From the NCBI RefSeq assembly GCF_009712425.2, contig NZ_VCJR02000002.1:806001-870000 (forward strand): DNA of 64,000 nucleotides, given 5' to 3'. The DNA comes from Aquisalinus luteolus. Lineage in GTDB: Bacteria; Pseudomonadota; Alphaproteobacteria; Caulobacterales; Parvularculaceae. Of this stretch, positions 25,077-33,507 are shown one piece after another. The notes beneath the pieces were generated by a model. It was not told the DNA's origin and ran no database searches. It worked only from the letters and a program-made list of their open reading frames with translations. Both the position numbers and the translations under genes were made by a program. How positions within the stretch are numbered: position 1 is the first letter of the stretch; each line of letters opens with the position of its first letter.

Positions 25077-25487
25077 CTATTCCCAATAGGCGCCGCAATA
25101 GGTGACTTCGATCTCGCCAAGTTCCTCGGCGGCGGCCATGAAGTCGATAATCTTTTCTTCGTCAAAACCACGCGCGAGAAGGGCATTCACGAAGCTGTCG
25201 AATTGTTCGTCCGTACTGAGGTCGCCGTGCTTGAGCAGTTCCTGCAACAGCACCAGGTAGCTGATGAAGTCGGCCTCGTTGAAATAGCCACCCGACATGC
25301 CGAGCGAACAGGCGCAGCTTGTCTCGGCCTGCGCATAGCTGTCGAAATACTGCGTCTGGTCTGCCATGCAGACCCTGGTGAATTCGACAATCGCCTCATC
25401 CAGATTGGCGGGCGTCTGCTGTGCCGAGACAGTCGCAGCCGGGAGCATGCAGGCTGCCAGAAAGCCCGTCAGAATTCTCTTGATCAT
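25077..25487 (-). CDS. Small secreted cysteine-containing protein, function unknown
   Basis: 136 residues with signal peptide (KRILTGFLAACMLPAATVSAQQ) and a helical mature part with four cysteines (RVCMADQ, TSCACSLG, VTYCGAYWE). A very strong GAGGAGG precedes the ATG at 25487. It ends 69 bases upstream of the avidin gene on the same strand, so the two could be co-transcribed. No family recognised; the cysteine pattern suggests disulfides in the periplasm. Confidence 0.8.
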   Translation of the reverse strand: MIKRILTGFLAACMLPAATVSAQQTPANLDEAIVEFTRVCMADQTQYFDSYAQAETSCACSLGMSGGYFNEADFISYLVLLQELLKHGDLSTDEQFDSFVNALLARGFDEEKIIDFMAAAEELGEIEVTYCGAYWE

Positions 25488-25660
25488 TGAAATACCTCCT
25501 CGTTTCCTGCCTGTCATTGTCTTCCGGCACGCAGTGCGCCGCAAGCGGAATAATTCGTTCAGTCAGGTTTTTCCGGTTGCCTTTTGGCGGCGCTCCTGTA
25601 TTCAGGCCGGCTGGCCGGACGAGAGGTGATGCCAGCGATACGCAAGAACAGGCTGACATC

Positions 25661-27103
25661 ATGGATTATCAGGGGAAAGAACAGGACAGCAGATCTGACG
25701 ACGCTGGTGCGAGCGAGAGCCGCCGGCTGCCCCTGTTCAGGCTGGCCCCGGGCAGCGACTGGCTGGTCGAACTGGGCGCGACACTGCGTCTGGCATGGCC
25801 GCTGATCATCGCGCAGCTGGCGCAGATGGCGATCTTTACGACCGACACCCTCATGATGGGCTGGCTCGGACCGGAGTTTCTGGCAACCGGCACGCTCGCC
25901 GTCGCCTACCTGCATCCTTTGTTTGTGTTCGGCTTCGGCCTGTTGTTCGCGCTGTCGCCGATGATGGCACAGGCGCTGGGCGCACGGCAGTTCCGCAATG
26001 TCCGCCGCACGGCGCGTCAGGGCTTCTGGGCGGCGCTGGTGATGAGTGCCGTCATCATCCCCGTGCTTTGGCAGGTACGCCCGCTGCTCGGACTGACCGG
26101 CCAGACGGAGCAGACACTGGCGATGGCGGAAACCTACGTGCACACGGCCGTCTTCTCAATCGTCCCCATGCTGTTCTTCGCTGTCCTGCGCACGCTTGTT
26201 TCCGTGCACGGAGAGACGCGCATCGTGCTGATCATCACGATCGCCGGCATTGCCGTGAACGCCCTCGGTAATTACACGCTGATGTTCGGCAATTTCGGTG
26301 CGCCGCGGCTGGAGTTGCTCGGTGCCGCGATTTCCACCGTCACGGTCAACACGGTGATGCTGCTGATGCTGCTTGCCTATGTGCAGCTGCGCCGGCGGTT
26401 CCGGCGCTATCATATCTTTGCCCGCTTCTGGCGACCGGACTGGCAGCGTTTCCGCCAGATATTCACCCTCGGCCTGCCCATCGGGCTTCAGTCCATGGCC
26501 GAGGTCGGCCTGTTCGCTGCAGCGGCCATGATGATGGGGCGTATCGGTACGGACGAACTCGCCGCCCACGCCATCGCCCTGCAACTGGCGGCGCTTGCCT
26601 TCATGATCCCGTTCGGCCTCAGCCAGGCGACGACGATCCGCGTGGGGCTCGCCTTTGGCGAGGGGCGCCGCGCCGGGATCGGCATTGCCGGCTGGGCGTC
26701 CTACATAGTCGCGATGTCGGTGATGAGCGTGACGGCACTGATCTTCTGGCAGATGCCGGAGCCGTTGATCCACTTGTTCCTCAACCCGGCAGCGCCTGAA
26801 AACGCGGTGCCGATCGCGCTTGCCGCTGGCTATCTGGGCATCGCGGCGCTGTTCCAGCTGGTCGATGGGGCGCAGGTCGTGGCGGGCGCTGCGCTGCGGG
26901 GCCTCAGCGATACGACCGTGCCCATGGTGATCGCTCTGGTCGGTTACTGGCTGGTCGGCATGCCGCTGTCGTTCTGGCTCGGTTTCCATACGCCGCTGGA
27001 AGGGATGGGCGTCTGGTATGGCCTTGCAGCGGGGCTTGCTTTCGTTGCGGTCGTGCTGACCGGCCGCTTCATCCTGCGCGATCGGTTCGGGCTGGTCAGT
27101 TGA
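25661..27103 (+). CDS. MATE family efflux transporter (NorM-like)
   Basis: 480 residues, about 12 transmembrane helices, NorM branch by AWPLIIAQLAQMAIFTTDTLMMGWLGPEFLATGTLA and FGLSQATTIRVGLAFGEGRRAG. It begins at the ATG at 25661 with a polar tail; a longer frame back to 25487 overlaps the divergent gene's ribosome site and is unlikely. It exports organic cations in exchange for Na+ or H+. The last eight bases overlap the convergent transglycosylase gene. It is only distantly similar to the other MATE gene of the window. Confidence 0.92.
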   Translation: MDYQGKEQDSRSDDAGASESRRLPLFRLAPGSDWLVELGATLRLAWPLIIAQLAQMAIFTTDTLMMGWLGPEFLATGTLAVAYLHPLFVFGFGLLFALSPMMAQALGARQFRNVRRTARQGFWAALVMSAVIIPVLWQVRPLLGLTGQTEQTLAMAETYVHTAVFSIVPMLFFAVLRTLVSVHGETRIVLIITIAGIAVNALGNYTLMFGNFGAPRLELLGAAISTVTVNTVMLLMLLAYVQLRRRFRRYHIFARFWRPDWQRFRQIFTLGLPIGLQSMAEVGLFAAAAMMMGRIGTDELAAHAIALQLAALAFMIPFGLSQATTIRVGLAFGEGRRAGIGIAGWASYIVAMSVMSVTALIFWQMPEPLIHLFLNPAAPENAVPIALAAGYLGIAALFQLVDGAQVVAGAALRGLSDTTVPMVIALVGYWLVGMPLSFWLGFHTPLEGMGVWYGLAAGLAFVAVVLTGRFILRDRFGLVS

Positions 27104-28898
27104 TCGAGACGAGGTCGCCAGCGCCGCCCATTGGTGAGCCAAGCTGCGACGTGCGGGCGTTTTTCGTGTCGACCGGCACATAGATCGCCTTGCCGCCGGC
27201 GGCGAGGGAGTCGCGGCTGGGGGCCGGCTGGCCGAGGCGGGCGCGATAGACCCACATGTTTGTCAGGACATATTCGACGAAATCGCGCGCTTCCGGATTG
27301 GGTATGCTCTCGATCATCAGCAATTCGTCCGTCATCGGATTGGCGGCTTTCCAGCGTGACAGATTCCCCGGCCCCCAGTTATAGGCGATGGCCATTTCCA
27401 GCAGGTCGCCATCGGTATAGCGGGTCAACAGCTGGTCGATATAGGACTGGCCGAGCTGCATGTTGTAGCCCGGCTCGTACAGCTTGTCGCTGGCCTTGCC
27501 GTTCTGCATCAGCGAGCTGTCATTGGCGACGTAGCTTGCTGTGCGCGGCATCAGCTGCATCAGGCCGGCGGCACCAACGCGGGACAGGGCCTCGGTCTTG
27601 AACTTGCTCTCCTGGCGGATCATGCCGAACAGGATCGCCCGGTCGATCTTGAATCCGTCATTGGGGGCGTAGTCCGGCACGGGATATAGCCCGGCGGCGG
27701 TGAACGGCGTTGCATCGGGCAGATGCGCGGCAGACGCAATCGCCATGTCGATCTGGGCGGCCCAGAGTTTCGTGTCGAAGGCGACGGCCATCAGGGCCGC
27801 GTCATCGGCATCTTCCAGTTCGCCATGGGCCCAGCGCATTTCCGTGTGGGCCAGCGTCTCCATGCCGACCTGGGCAAGGGCCGCAGCACGGCGCACACGG
27901 ACGGATTTTGCGCTGATCTCGTTCCACTGGGCTTCGGTCAGGCGCGGGGCCGACCAGTCGACGCCGCTTTCCTGGCCCAGCTGGCCGAGGGCGAGCTGGC
28001 CGTAGAAAGTGAAGGGAAATTGGGCGGCGATATGCAGATAGGGGATGACCTTGTCATGGCGACCGGTGGCGAGGTTGGCGCGGGCGGCCCAGAAACCGGC
28101 GGCGGCGCGGAATGACGCTTCCTGGTATTTCACGTCAGCCATGCGGGTGAAATAGTCGGCAGCGGCCTGATACTCGCCCTTGCGCCATGAGGTCAGTCCC
28201 GCGACCCAGTAGGCGAGCACCGCAGTGTCGCCATTGCGGGCGGAAACTTCCCTTGCCAGGCGCGAGGCCTCGGCAAGGTTTTCGTTGTAGTAATAGGATG
28301 CAGCGATCCACGACAGGACGCGGTCATATTGCGCATCTGTGAACTCGGCCCGCCAGCGAGGCGTCCTGATATAATTCAGCGCCTGCGTCGGGCGGTCATC
28401 GGCATTGAGATAGCGGATATAGCCCTCGATGCGGGCGACCTCGGCCGGGTTGCGGTTGTTCTTGTAGTCTTCCTTGAGGGCTGGCGGCAGCCAGTCCTCT
28501 TCCTTGGTGCGCCAGCGGCGGGTCTGGTAATTGTCCGGCGCGATCGCCCCGCGCGGGCGGCGCTTGGAGGCAAGGGCGTAGACAACGTCCGCATTCGGAT
28601 GGTCGGCATACTTGTCGAGCCATGACGACAGCTCTTCATAGCTGGAGCGCCACGCCGTCGGGTGCATGTAGCGCTGGTGCAGGACGTGACCCATCAGGAT
28701 CGGGTCTTCCAGCTTGGCGATGATCGCGTCGGCGGTTTTCATGTCGCCTTCTTCCTGTTCCTGGAAGATCGCGCGATAGCGGGCAGCATCGGCCTCGCTC
28801 AAGGGTGTTGCCACCTGTGCTGCGGCATTTACGGCCAGCGCCGAGCCTGCGACGAAAATCACACTTATCCAAAGCGCCGGAAGCACCCGCTGCAGCAT
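27096..28898 (-). CDS. Soluble lytic murein transglycosylase (SLT family 1)
   Basis: 600 residues: signal peptide (LPALWISVIFVAGSALAVNAAAQ), a long alpha-superhelical U/L region of tandem helical hairpins, and a C-terminal SLT domain with catalytic Glu430 in GMIRQESKFKTEALSRVGAAGLMQLMP. AYNWGPGNLSRW completes the fold. It cleaves glycan strands to 1,6-anhydromuramyl products in the periplasm during growth and division. The ATG at 28898 has AAAGGG upstream. A perfect CtrA-type site about 100 bases upstream hints at cell-cycle-timed expression. Confidence 0.95.
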   Translation of the reverse strand: MLQRVLPALWISVIFVAGSALAVNAAAQVATPLSEADAARYRAIFQEQEEGDMKTADAIIAKLEDPILMGHVLHQRYMHPTAWRSSYEELSSWLDKYADHPNADVVYALASKRRPRGAIAPDNYQTRRWRTKEEDWLPPALKEDYKNNRNPAEVARIEGYIRYLNADDRPTQALNYIRTPRWRAEFTDAQYDRVLSWIAASYYYNENLAEASRLAREVSARNGDTAVLAYWVAGLTSWRKGEYQAAADYFTRMADVKYQEASFRAAAGFWAARANLATGRHDKVIPYLHIAAQFPFTFYGQLALGQLGQESGVDWSAPRLTEAQWNEISAKSVRVRRAAALAQVGMETLAHTEMRWAHGELEDADDAALMAVAFDTKLWAAQIDMAIASAAHLPDATPFTAAGLYPVPDYAPNDGFKIDRAILFGMIRQESKFKTEALSRVGAAGLMQLMPRTASYVANDSSLMQNGKASDKLYEPGYNMQLGQSYIDQLLTRYTDGDLLEMAIAYNWGPGNLSRWKAANPMTDELLMIESIPNPEARDFVEYVLTNMWVYRARLGQPAPSRDSLAAGGKAIYVPVDTKNARTSQLGSPMGGAGDLVSIN

Positions 28899-28998
28899 CG
28901 TGATATACCCTTTCTGACAGGTCTGGTCTTTCAAACTACCAGCGCCCGGGCCCGATGGAAACAGGCGGGCGGCAACCCGCCACATTTGTAATGCAGGG

Positions 28999-29014
28999 TT
29001 AAGGGATGGTTAAC
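28999..29014 (-). promoter_or_regulatory. CtrA-type binding site upstream of the lytic transglycosylase
   Basis: TTAA-GGGATGG-TTAAC on the plus strand, an exact TTAA-N7-TTAAC match, 101-116 bases upstream of the transglycosylase ATG and just past the stop of the uracil-DNA glycosylase gene. A GGCGGG/CCCGCC hairpin (28964-28981) lies between the site and the gene. Confidence 0.5.
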
Positions 29015-29046
29015 CGGATCGCCGGGTGTCCGGGCACGCCGGGTGT

Positions 29047-29913
29047 TCAGGACTGAAGCCGCTTGCGGATCTCGATCAGGTCTGCCCAGGCGAGACGCTT
29101 CTGGGCCGGCTGGCGCAACAGGAAGGCCGGGTGGAAGGTTGGCAGGACGGGGATGACTGCACCGCCCGCCGTTGCATGGTCCCGCCATGTGCCGCGCGAG
29201 CGGGTGATGCCGGGGGCATCCTCGAACAGGGTCTGTGTCGGTGTATTGCCGAGGGTAATGATCACCTTCGGCGCATTCAGTTCGATCAGCCGCTCGACGA
29301 AAGGAAAGCAGATGGCAATCTCGGCTTTAGTCGGCGCGCGGTTGCCGGGCGGACGCCAGAAAATGGCGTTGGAGATATAGGCGGGGGCAAGCTCGCCTTC
29401 CTGCCGGGAATGGCCGATGGCCGCGAGCATGCGGTCCAGCAATTGCCCGGCGCGGCCGACGAAAGGCTTGCCGATCCGGTCCTCGTCGCGGCCCGGTGCC
29501 TCGCCCAGCAGCATCAGTGGCGCGCCTGCGATGCCATCATCGATCACCGTGTTGCGCGCGCCCGGTTTCAGCGGGCAGCCATCGAAGGCCATGATCGCTT
29601 CGCGCAGGCTCTCGATGTCGGTTGCGGCGGCGGCGGCAGCCTTCGCCGCGGCGATTGCTTCGTCGGCGGGGACAGGCGCATCGCCGGGGATGATTGGAGC
29701 AGGTGCGGGCTTCGGTTGGGGACTAGCTGCGCGGGGCGCTTGCTGCGCGGGCTGGGGAACCTGAGGCATCTTTTTCGCCGGGCCGGTCCATTCCGAAAAG
29801 TCTGACGGCACCTCGCCGGTGATGTCGTCGATCCCCATTTCCGCATACCAGGTCAGCAGCGCACGCAGGGCGACGGCATCCATGGGCGGGGTTTCGGGGG
29901 AGGTGTCGGACAT
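29047..29913 (-). CDS. Uracil-DNA glycosylase family 4-like protein lacking most Fe-S cysteines
   Basis: 288 residues: a Pro/Ala-rich linker to about residue 95, then a UDG-superfamily domain with motif A GEAPGRDED (137-145) and motif B HPAFLL near the C-terminus, plus RPPGNRAPT. Family 4 enzymes normally hold a [4Fe-4S] cluster with four cysteines; this protein has only two (Cys113 in DGCPLK and Cys202 in AICFPF), and the cluster position in KCRPP is Trp186. So it is either a cluster-free branch or a diverged enzyme. It removes uracil from DNA if active. The ATG at 29913 is the first of the frame. Confidence 0.85.
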   Translation of the reverse strand: MSDTSPETPPMDAVALRALLTWYAEMGIDDITGEVPSDFSEWTGPAKKMPQVPQPAQQAPRAASPQPKPAPAPIIPGDAPVPADEAIAAAKAAAAAATDIESLREAIMAFDGCPLKPGARNTVIDDGIAGAPLMLLGEAPGRDEDRIGKPFVGRAGQLLDRMLAAIGHSRQEGELAPAYISNAIFWRPPGNRAPTKAEIAICFPFVERLIELNAPKVIITLGNTPTQTLFEDAPGITRSRGTWRDHATAGGAVIPVLPTFHPAFLLRQPAQKRLAWADLIEIRKRLQS

Positions 29914-30016
29914 GGGCCTACACTAGGCGCGGGCCCGAGATGGGGCAAGGTTTTCGAAGATTGGCATATGTTCCTTGCTGAGGCAGGATGGTTCACAAAG
30001 GGAGGCGTGAATTTTC

Positions 30017-31675
30017 ATGGAAACCATACGGGCTGGATGGATTACGGTGGGCGCTGGGTTCGCGCTGATGGCGGCCGGCATTTCGAATGCATGGTCATGT
30101 TCTCCCGGTCCGGATTTCTTCCGTCCCAGCAATTATGAGCTTGTCGCCCTCTCCGATGTCATCGTTATCGTCACTGCCACCGAAACCGAGGACTTGGAAA
30201 CAACATGGGGAGACGATTTCAGCAAGACGGTCGTCTTTTCAGTCGACAAGGTCTTGAAGGGAGATGTCGAGGAAGGTGACATGGTCCGCAGGGGACGCCC
30301 GGGCGAGCCAGTGCCGAGCGATCCTGGCATCATCACTCGGGTCAATTCCGAGGCCATGGCGGGAATGTGCAGCCGCTACACCTTCCGGATCGGCGATCAG
30401 TATGTGTTCCTGATGGATCGAAATGACGATGGTTCTTATAGCGCTGAATATGCGTTCTCGAGGGATGCGGAAGATTATTCCGGTGAGGAGTCGCTCTGGA
30501 TCGAGGCTATCGAATACTATCTCTCCGTTCAGGCGACCTATGAACCGGTGGATGCCCTCTCGGTGCTCCATGAAAGAAATCTGGCGTTGCGGGCCGAGGG
30601 TGCATCCGCGCGAGATCTCGAACTCGCCAATGATATCCGTATCCATCTTGCCTCGATTACACCGTTAAAGCCGACTGCCTATCTGCGCCAGCTCTATGAG
30701 TTTTCCCTGGGCGCGGCTGAAGCACCCTTCCCGGATATCTGGCCGCCAGATTTTGATCATGATGAGGAGAGGCTGGCGTTAGTGCGTGACCGGATTCTGC
30801 TGGCCTTCATTGTCGGCGCCCATGAGGGTGTCGGATCATATTTCGAGGCGGCCGTTGCATCACCACTACCCGAGACAGGCGCGTTGATACAGGCGATACG
30901 GTATTTCATTGAAGACGGCCAGATCAGGAAGGCTGTCGACCTCTTCCAGACCAATGCATTTCGTATCGTGACCCTTGAGGATGCTTACAGGATTCGGGAT
31001 TTCTTCGGCTCGGTGAAGGGGCTTTACCAAGAGAGTGAGGACGGGCAGCGCCTGTGGATGACTGACGATTATGTCCGTCAGGTCTGGCCAGAACTGGAAC
31101 TTGCCTATGTGCAGATATTTGATACCCATGACTGGTTTCTGGGCAAACTGACGGAGGAAGTCGCAGCGTCGTTGCGGCCAGATAACTTCAGGGATCGTCC
31201 GACTGTTACACTGAAGCTTGCCCTCGCCCGTGATGAAGAAGTCTTGCAGTGGGCCGAGGCGGAGCTAACCAGACTGATCAATAGCGATGAGCCCGCCTAC
31301 AGTCATGAATTCGCCTTGCCGGTTCGATCTATTCTGCTTGCGTATACGCACGAGAATAACAGCCAATTGAACGATCTCGTCTGCAATCGGGAAATTGGCC
31401 TCGAACTCGCCGCAAAATATCTCGGCGTTGCGAATACTCCCTATCAGGACGACCTAGTCTATCAGCTGGCAGCCAGATATACCACCGAAAAGGAGCGCGA
31501 AGCCCTCCTCAAAACCGTTGTCGCCATTATGGGCCCGGATCAGCGCAATTACCTTGAGCAGGGGAGCGGCGGGCCCGATGTCGTCCGGTACAGGCCCTTA
31601 CTGGAAGCTCTTGTGGCGAAGCAAGCCGTAGAGCCGGACGATTATCACGGCAGTTTGGTTTGCCCCGCTGGTTGA
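30017..31675 (+). CDS. Large secreted protein of unknown function, N-terminal NTR/TIMP-like region
   Basis: 552 residues with a signal peptide (WITVGAGFALMAAGISNAWSC) whose mature end starts with a Cys. The first 130 mature residues (ELVALSDVIVIVTATETE, VVFSVDKVLKGDVEEGDMV, CSRYTFRIGDQYVFLMDR) have the layout of bacterial NTR/TIMP-like beta-barrels. The remaining 380 residues are helical, with no motif I recognise. GGAGG precedes the ATG at 30017. It is convergent with the DEAD helicase, with a 14-base gap. The domain call is by eye and tentative. Confidence 0.75.
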   Translation: METIRAGWITVGAGFALMAAGISNAWSCSPGPDFFRPSNYELVALSDVIVIVTATETEDLETTWGDDFSKTVVFSVDKVLKGDVEEGDMVRRGRPGEPVPSDPGIITRVNSEAMAGMCSRYTFRIGDQYVFLMDRNDDGSYSAEYAFSRDAEDYSGEESLWIEAIEYYLSVQATYEPVDALSVLHERNLALRAEGASARDLELANDIRIHLASITPLKPTAYLRQLYEFSLGAAEAPFPDIWPPDFDHDEERLALVRDRILLAFIVGAHEGVGSYFEAAVASPLPETGALIQAIRYFIEDGQIRKAVDLFQTNAFRIVTLEDAYRIRDFFGSVKGLYQESEDGQRLWMTDDYVRQVWPELELAYVQIFDTHDWFLGKLTEEVAASLRPDNFRDRPTVTLKLALARDEEVLQWAEAELTRLINSDEPAYSHEFALPVRSILLAYTHENNSQLNDLVCNREIGLELAAKYLGVANTPYQDDLVYQLAARYTTEKEREALLKTVVAIMGPDQRNYLEQGSGGPDVVRYRPLLEALVAKQAVEPDDYHGSLVCPAG

Positions 31676-31689
31676 TGCAGGCCCAACCC

Positions 31690-33180
31690 TCACGCGTCTT
31701 CGCGGCGGCGCTGGCCTGACTTGGCGCGGCGTTTCTGCGAGTTGCGCGGGCGCGGTTTCTGGTAGTGATTGTCCGTGTCGTTGGCACCTGCACCGACGGT
31801 TTCGTTGCGGCGGTCATCGCGGCGGCTATTGCTGCGGGACAAATTTGCCTTGCGCGGTTGCTGGCTGCGGCCCTCGCCGCGCTGGGCGTTGTCATTACCA
31901 CCGGCATTGCCACCACCAGCACCAGAGCCTGCGCGCTTGCGGTTGCGCGAACGGTTGTTCTTGCCGCGGCCGGAGCGGGGCTGTTGCTGTTGCTTCTGCT
32001 CTTCCTTGGCAACCGGCGGCAGGGCGTTGATCTCGGCAACCGAGCGGTTGAAGCCTTCCGGCAGCTCGGCGAGCGGCACCTTCTGTTTCGTTACCTTTTC
32101 GATGTCACGCATATAGGGGCGCTCGTCAGAGGCGACGAAAGACAGGGCGATGCCGTCGCGTCCGGCGCGGGCCGTGCGGCCGATGCGGTGGACATATTGT
32201 TCGGGTACGTTGGGAATCTCGAAATTGATCACGTGAGATACGCCATCTATGTCGATACCACGCGCGGCAATATCGGTCGCAACGAGGATCTTCAGGCTGC
32301 CATCGCGGAACGCGCCGAGGGTGCGCTCGCGCTGCGGCTGGGACTTGTTGCCATGGATGGCAGCAGCAGTGATACCGGCCCGGGCGAGATGCTTGACCAC
32401 GCGGTCGGCACCATGCTTCGTCCGGGTAAAGACGAGGGCGCGGTCGATGCTTTCATCCTGCAGGGTCAGGGTCAGTAGCGCCTGTTTCTCGTTCTGGTTC
32501 ACATGCACGGCGACCTGGTCGACGCGTTCGGCTGTCGTTGCCGCCGGGGCGACGGAGACCTTTACCGGGTTCTTGATGAATTGTGCGGCAAGCTCTGCGA
32601 TTGCCTTCGGCATGGTCGCGGAGAAGAACAGCGTGTGGCGCTGTTTGGGCACCATCGGGACGATCTTGCGCAGGGAATGGATGAAGCCCATGTCGAGCAT
32701 CTGGTCCGCCTCGTCGAGGACCAGCACCTCGACATTCGACAGCGTCAGCGCCTTTTGCTGGACAAGGTCAATCAGGCGGCCGGGTGTGGCGACCAGCACG
32801 TCGACGCCGCGCTGCATTTCACGAATCTGGCGGTTTATGGGAATGCCACCGAAAACCGTCGCCACACTGACTTTCATGTGCTGGCCATAGGTGCGGAAGG
32901 AGACGGCGATCTGGCTTGCCAGTTCGCGCGTCGGCGCGAGGATCAGCACGCGGGTGGATTTGGCTTTCAGCTGTGCCGGGTTGGCGGCGAGGTGGTTGAG
33001 GATCGGCAGGGCGAAGGCGGCGGTCTTGCCGGTACCTGTCTGGGCGATGCCGAGAATGTCGCGGCCTTCCAGCGCCGGCGGGATCGCCTGCGACTGGATC
33101 GGGGTCGGCTTGGTGTAGCCCTCGGCGGCGAGCGCCTTCAGGATCGGCTCGGCGAGGTTCAGGGAATTAAAGTCAGTCAT
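31690..33180 (-). CDS. DEAD-box RNA helicase (RhlE-like)
   Basis: 496 residues. Helicase motifs in order: Q motif (KPTPIQSQAIP), Walker A AQTGTGKT, PTRELASQ, VLDEADQMLD, FFSATMPK, VATDIAARGIDIDGV, HRIGRTARAGRDG. A long basic Arg/Gly/Asn-rich tail of about 120 residues (GRGKNNRSRNRKR) follows, as in RhlE proteins acting in ribosome assembly and RNA decay. I chose the ATG at 33180 (MTDFNSLNLAEPIL); an in-frame ATG at 33195 and longer frames lack support. The roughly 300-base untranslated upstream region fits a cold- or RNA-structure-regulated helicase. Confidence 0.93.
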   Translation of the reverse strand: MTDFNSLNLAEPILKALAAEGYTKPTPIQSQAIPPALEGRDILGIAQTGTGKTAAFALPILNHLAANPAQLKAKSTRVLILAPTRELASQIAVSFRTYGQHMKVSVATVFGGIPINRQIREMQRGVDVLVATPGRLIDLVQQKALTLSNVEVLVLDEADQMLDMGFIHSLRKIVPMVPKQRHTLFFSATMPKAIAELAAQFIKNPVKVSVAPAATTAERVDQVAVHVNQNEKQALLTLTLQDESIDRALVFTRTKHGADRVVKHLARAGITAAAIHGNKSQPQRERTLGAFRDGSLKILVATDIAARGIDIDGVSHVINFEIPNVPEQYVHRIGRTARAGRDGIALSFVASDERPYMRDIEKVTKQKVPLAELPEGFNRSVAEINALPPVAKEEQKQQQQPRSGRGKNNRSRNRKRAGSGAGGGNAGGNDNAQRGEGRSQQPRKANLSRSNSRRDDRRNETVGAGANDTDNHYQKPRPRNSQKRRAKSGQRRREDA

Positions 33181-33507
33181 CGAATAATCTTTCATCTTGG
33201 CGCGCGCGGGAACGCGCAGCGCTCGTATCTGGAATCTGGTGCAGCCTGCGTTCGGGCTGATGGCCAAAACGGGCCCCAAAAAAGGGTCGGCGGTTCGTGT
33301 TGAACGACCCGCGTGAATAAGGGTGCGTAGGGGAGGTATCGTCCGAAGGGGCGGCCCGGATACCGGCTGTCTCACCGGCAGCGCTTCACGCTGGCTCACC
33401 TCATGCGCGGGGGTTCCGCGCTGACGATGGCCTGCACATGGGCGCTTGCGCGGCCAATGTCAATGACTTTCCGGTTAGGTCGGTTCAGGCCGGTACGCGG
33501 CGGCAGA
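33181..33507. other. Intergenic leader region of the helicase gene
   Basis: 327 bases without a gene. On the minus strand, TTGACA (33459-33464) is a possible -35 with only a poor -10 at 17 bases, which would give a leader of roughly 250 bases for the helicase. The region contains GGGTCG and CGACCC arms (near 33287-33313). No known riboswitch or RNA family is recognised. Confidence 0.35.

Noticed and set aside
28964-28981. GGCGGG/CCCGCC hairpin as terminator of the uracil-DNA glycosylase gene
   Set aside because: It lies beyond the CtrA-type site and is followed by a weak T stretch, so it may belong to the transglycosylase leader; not assigned.
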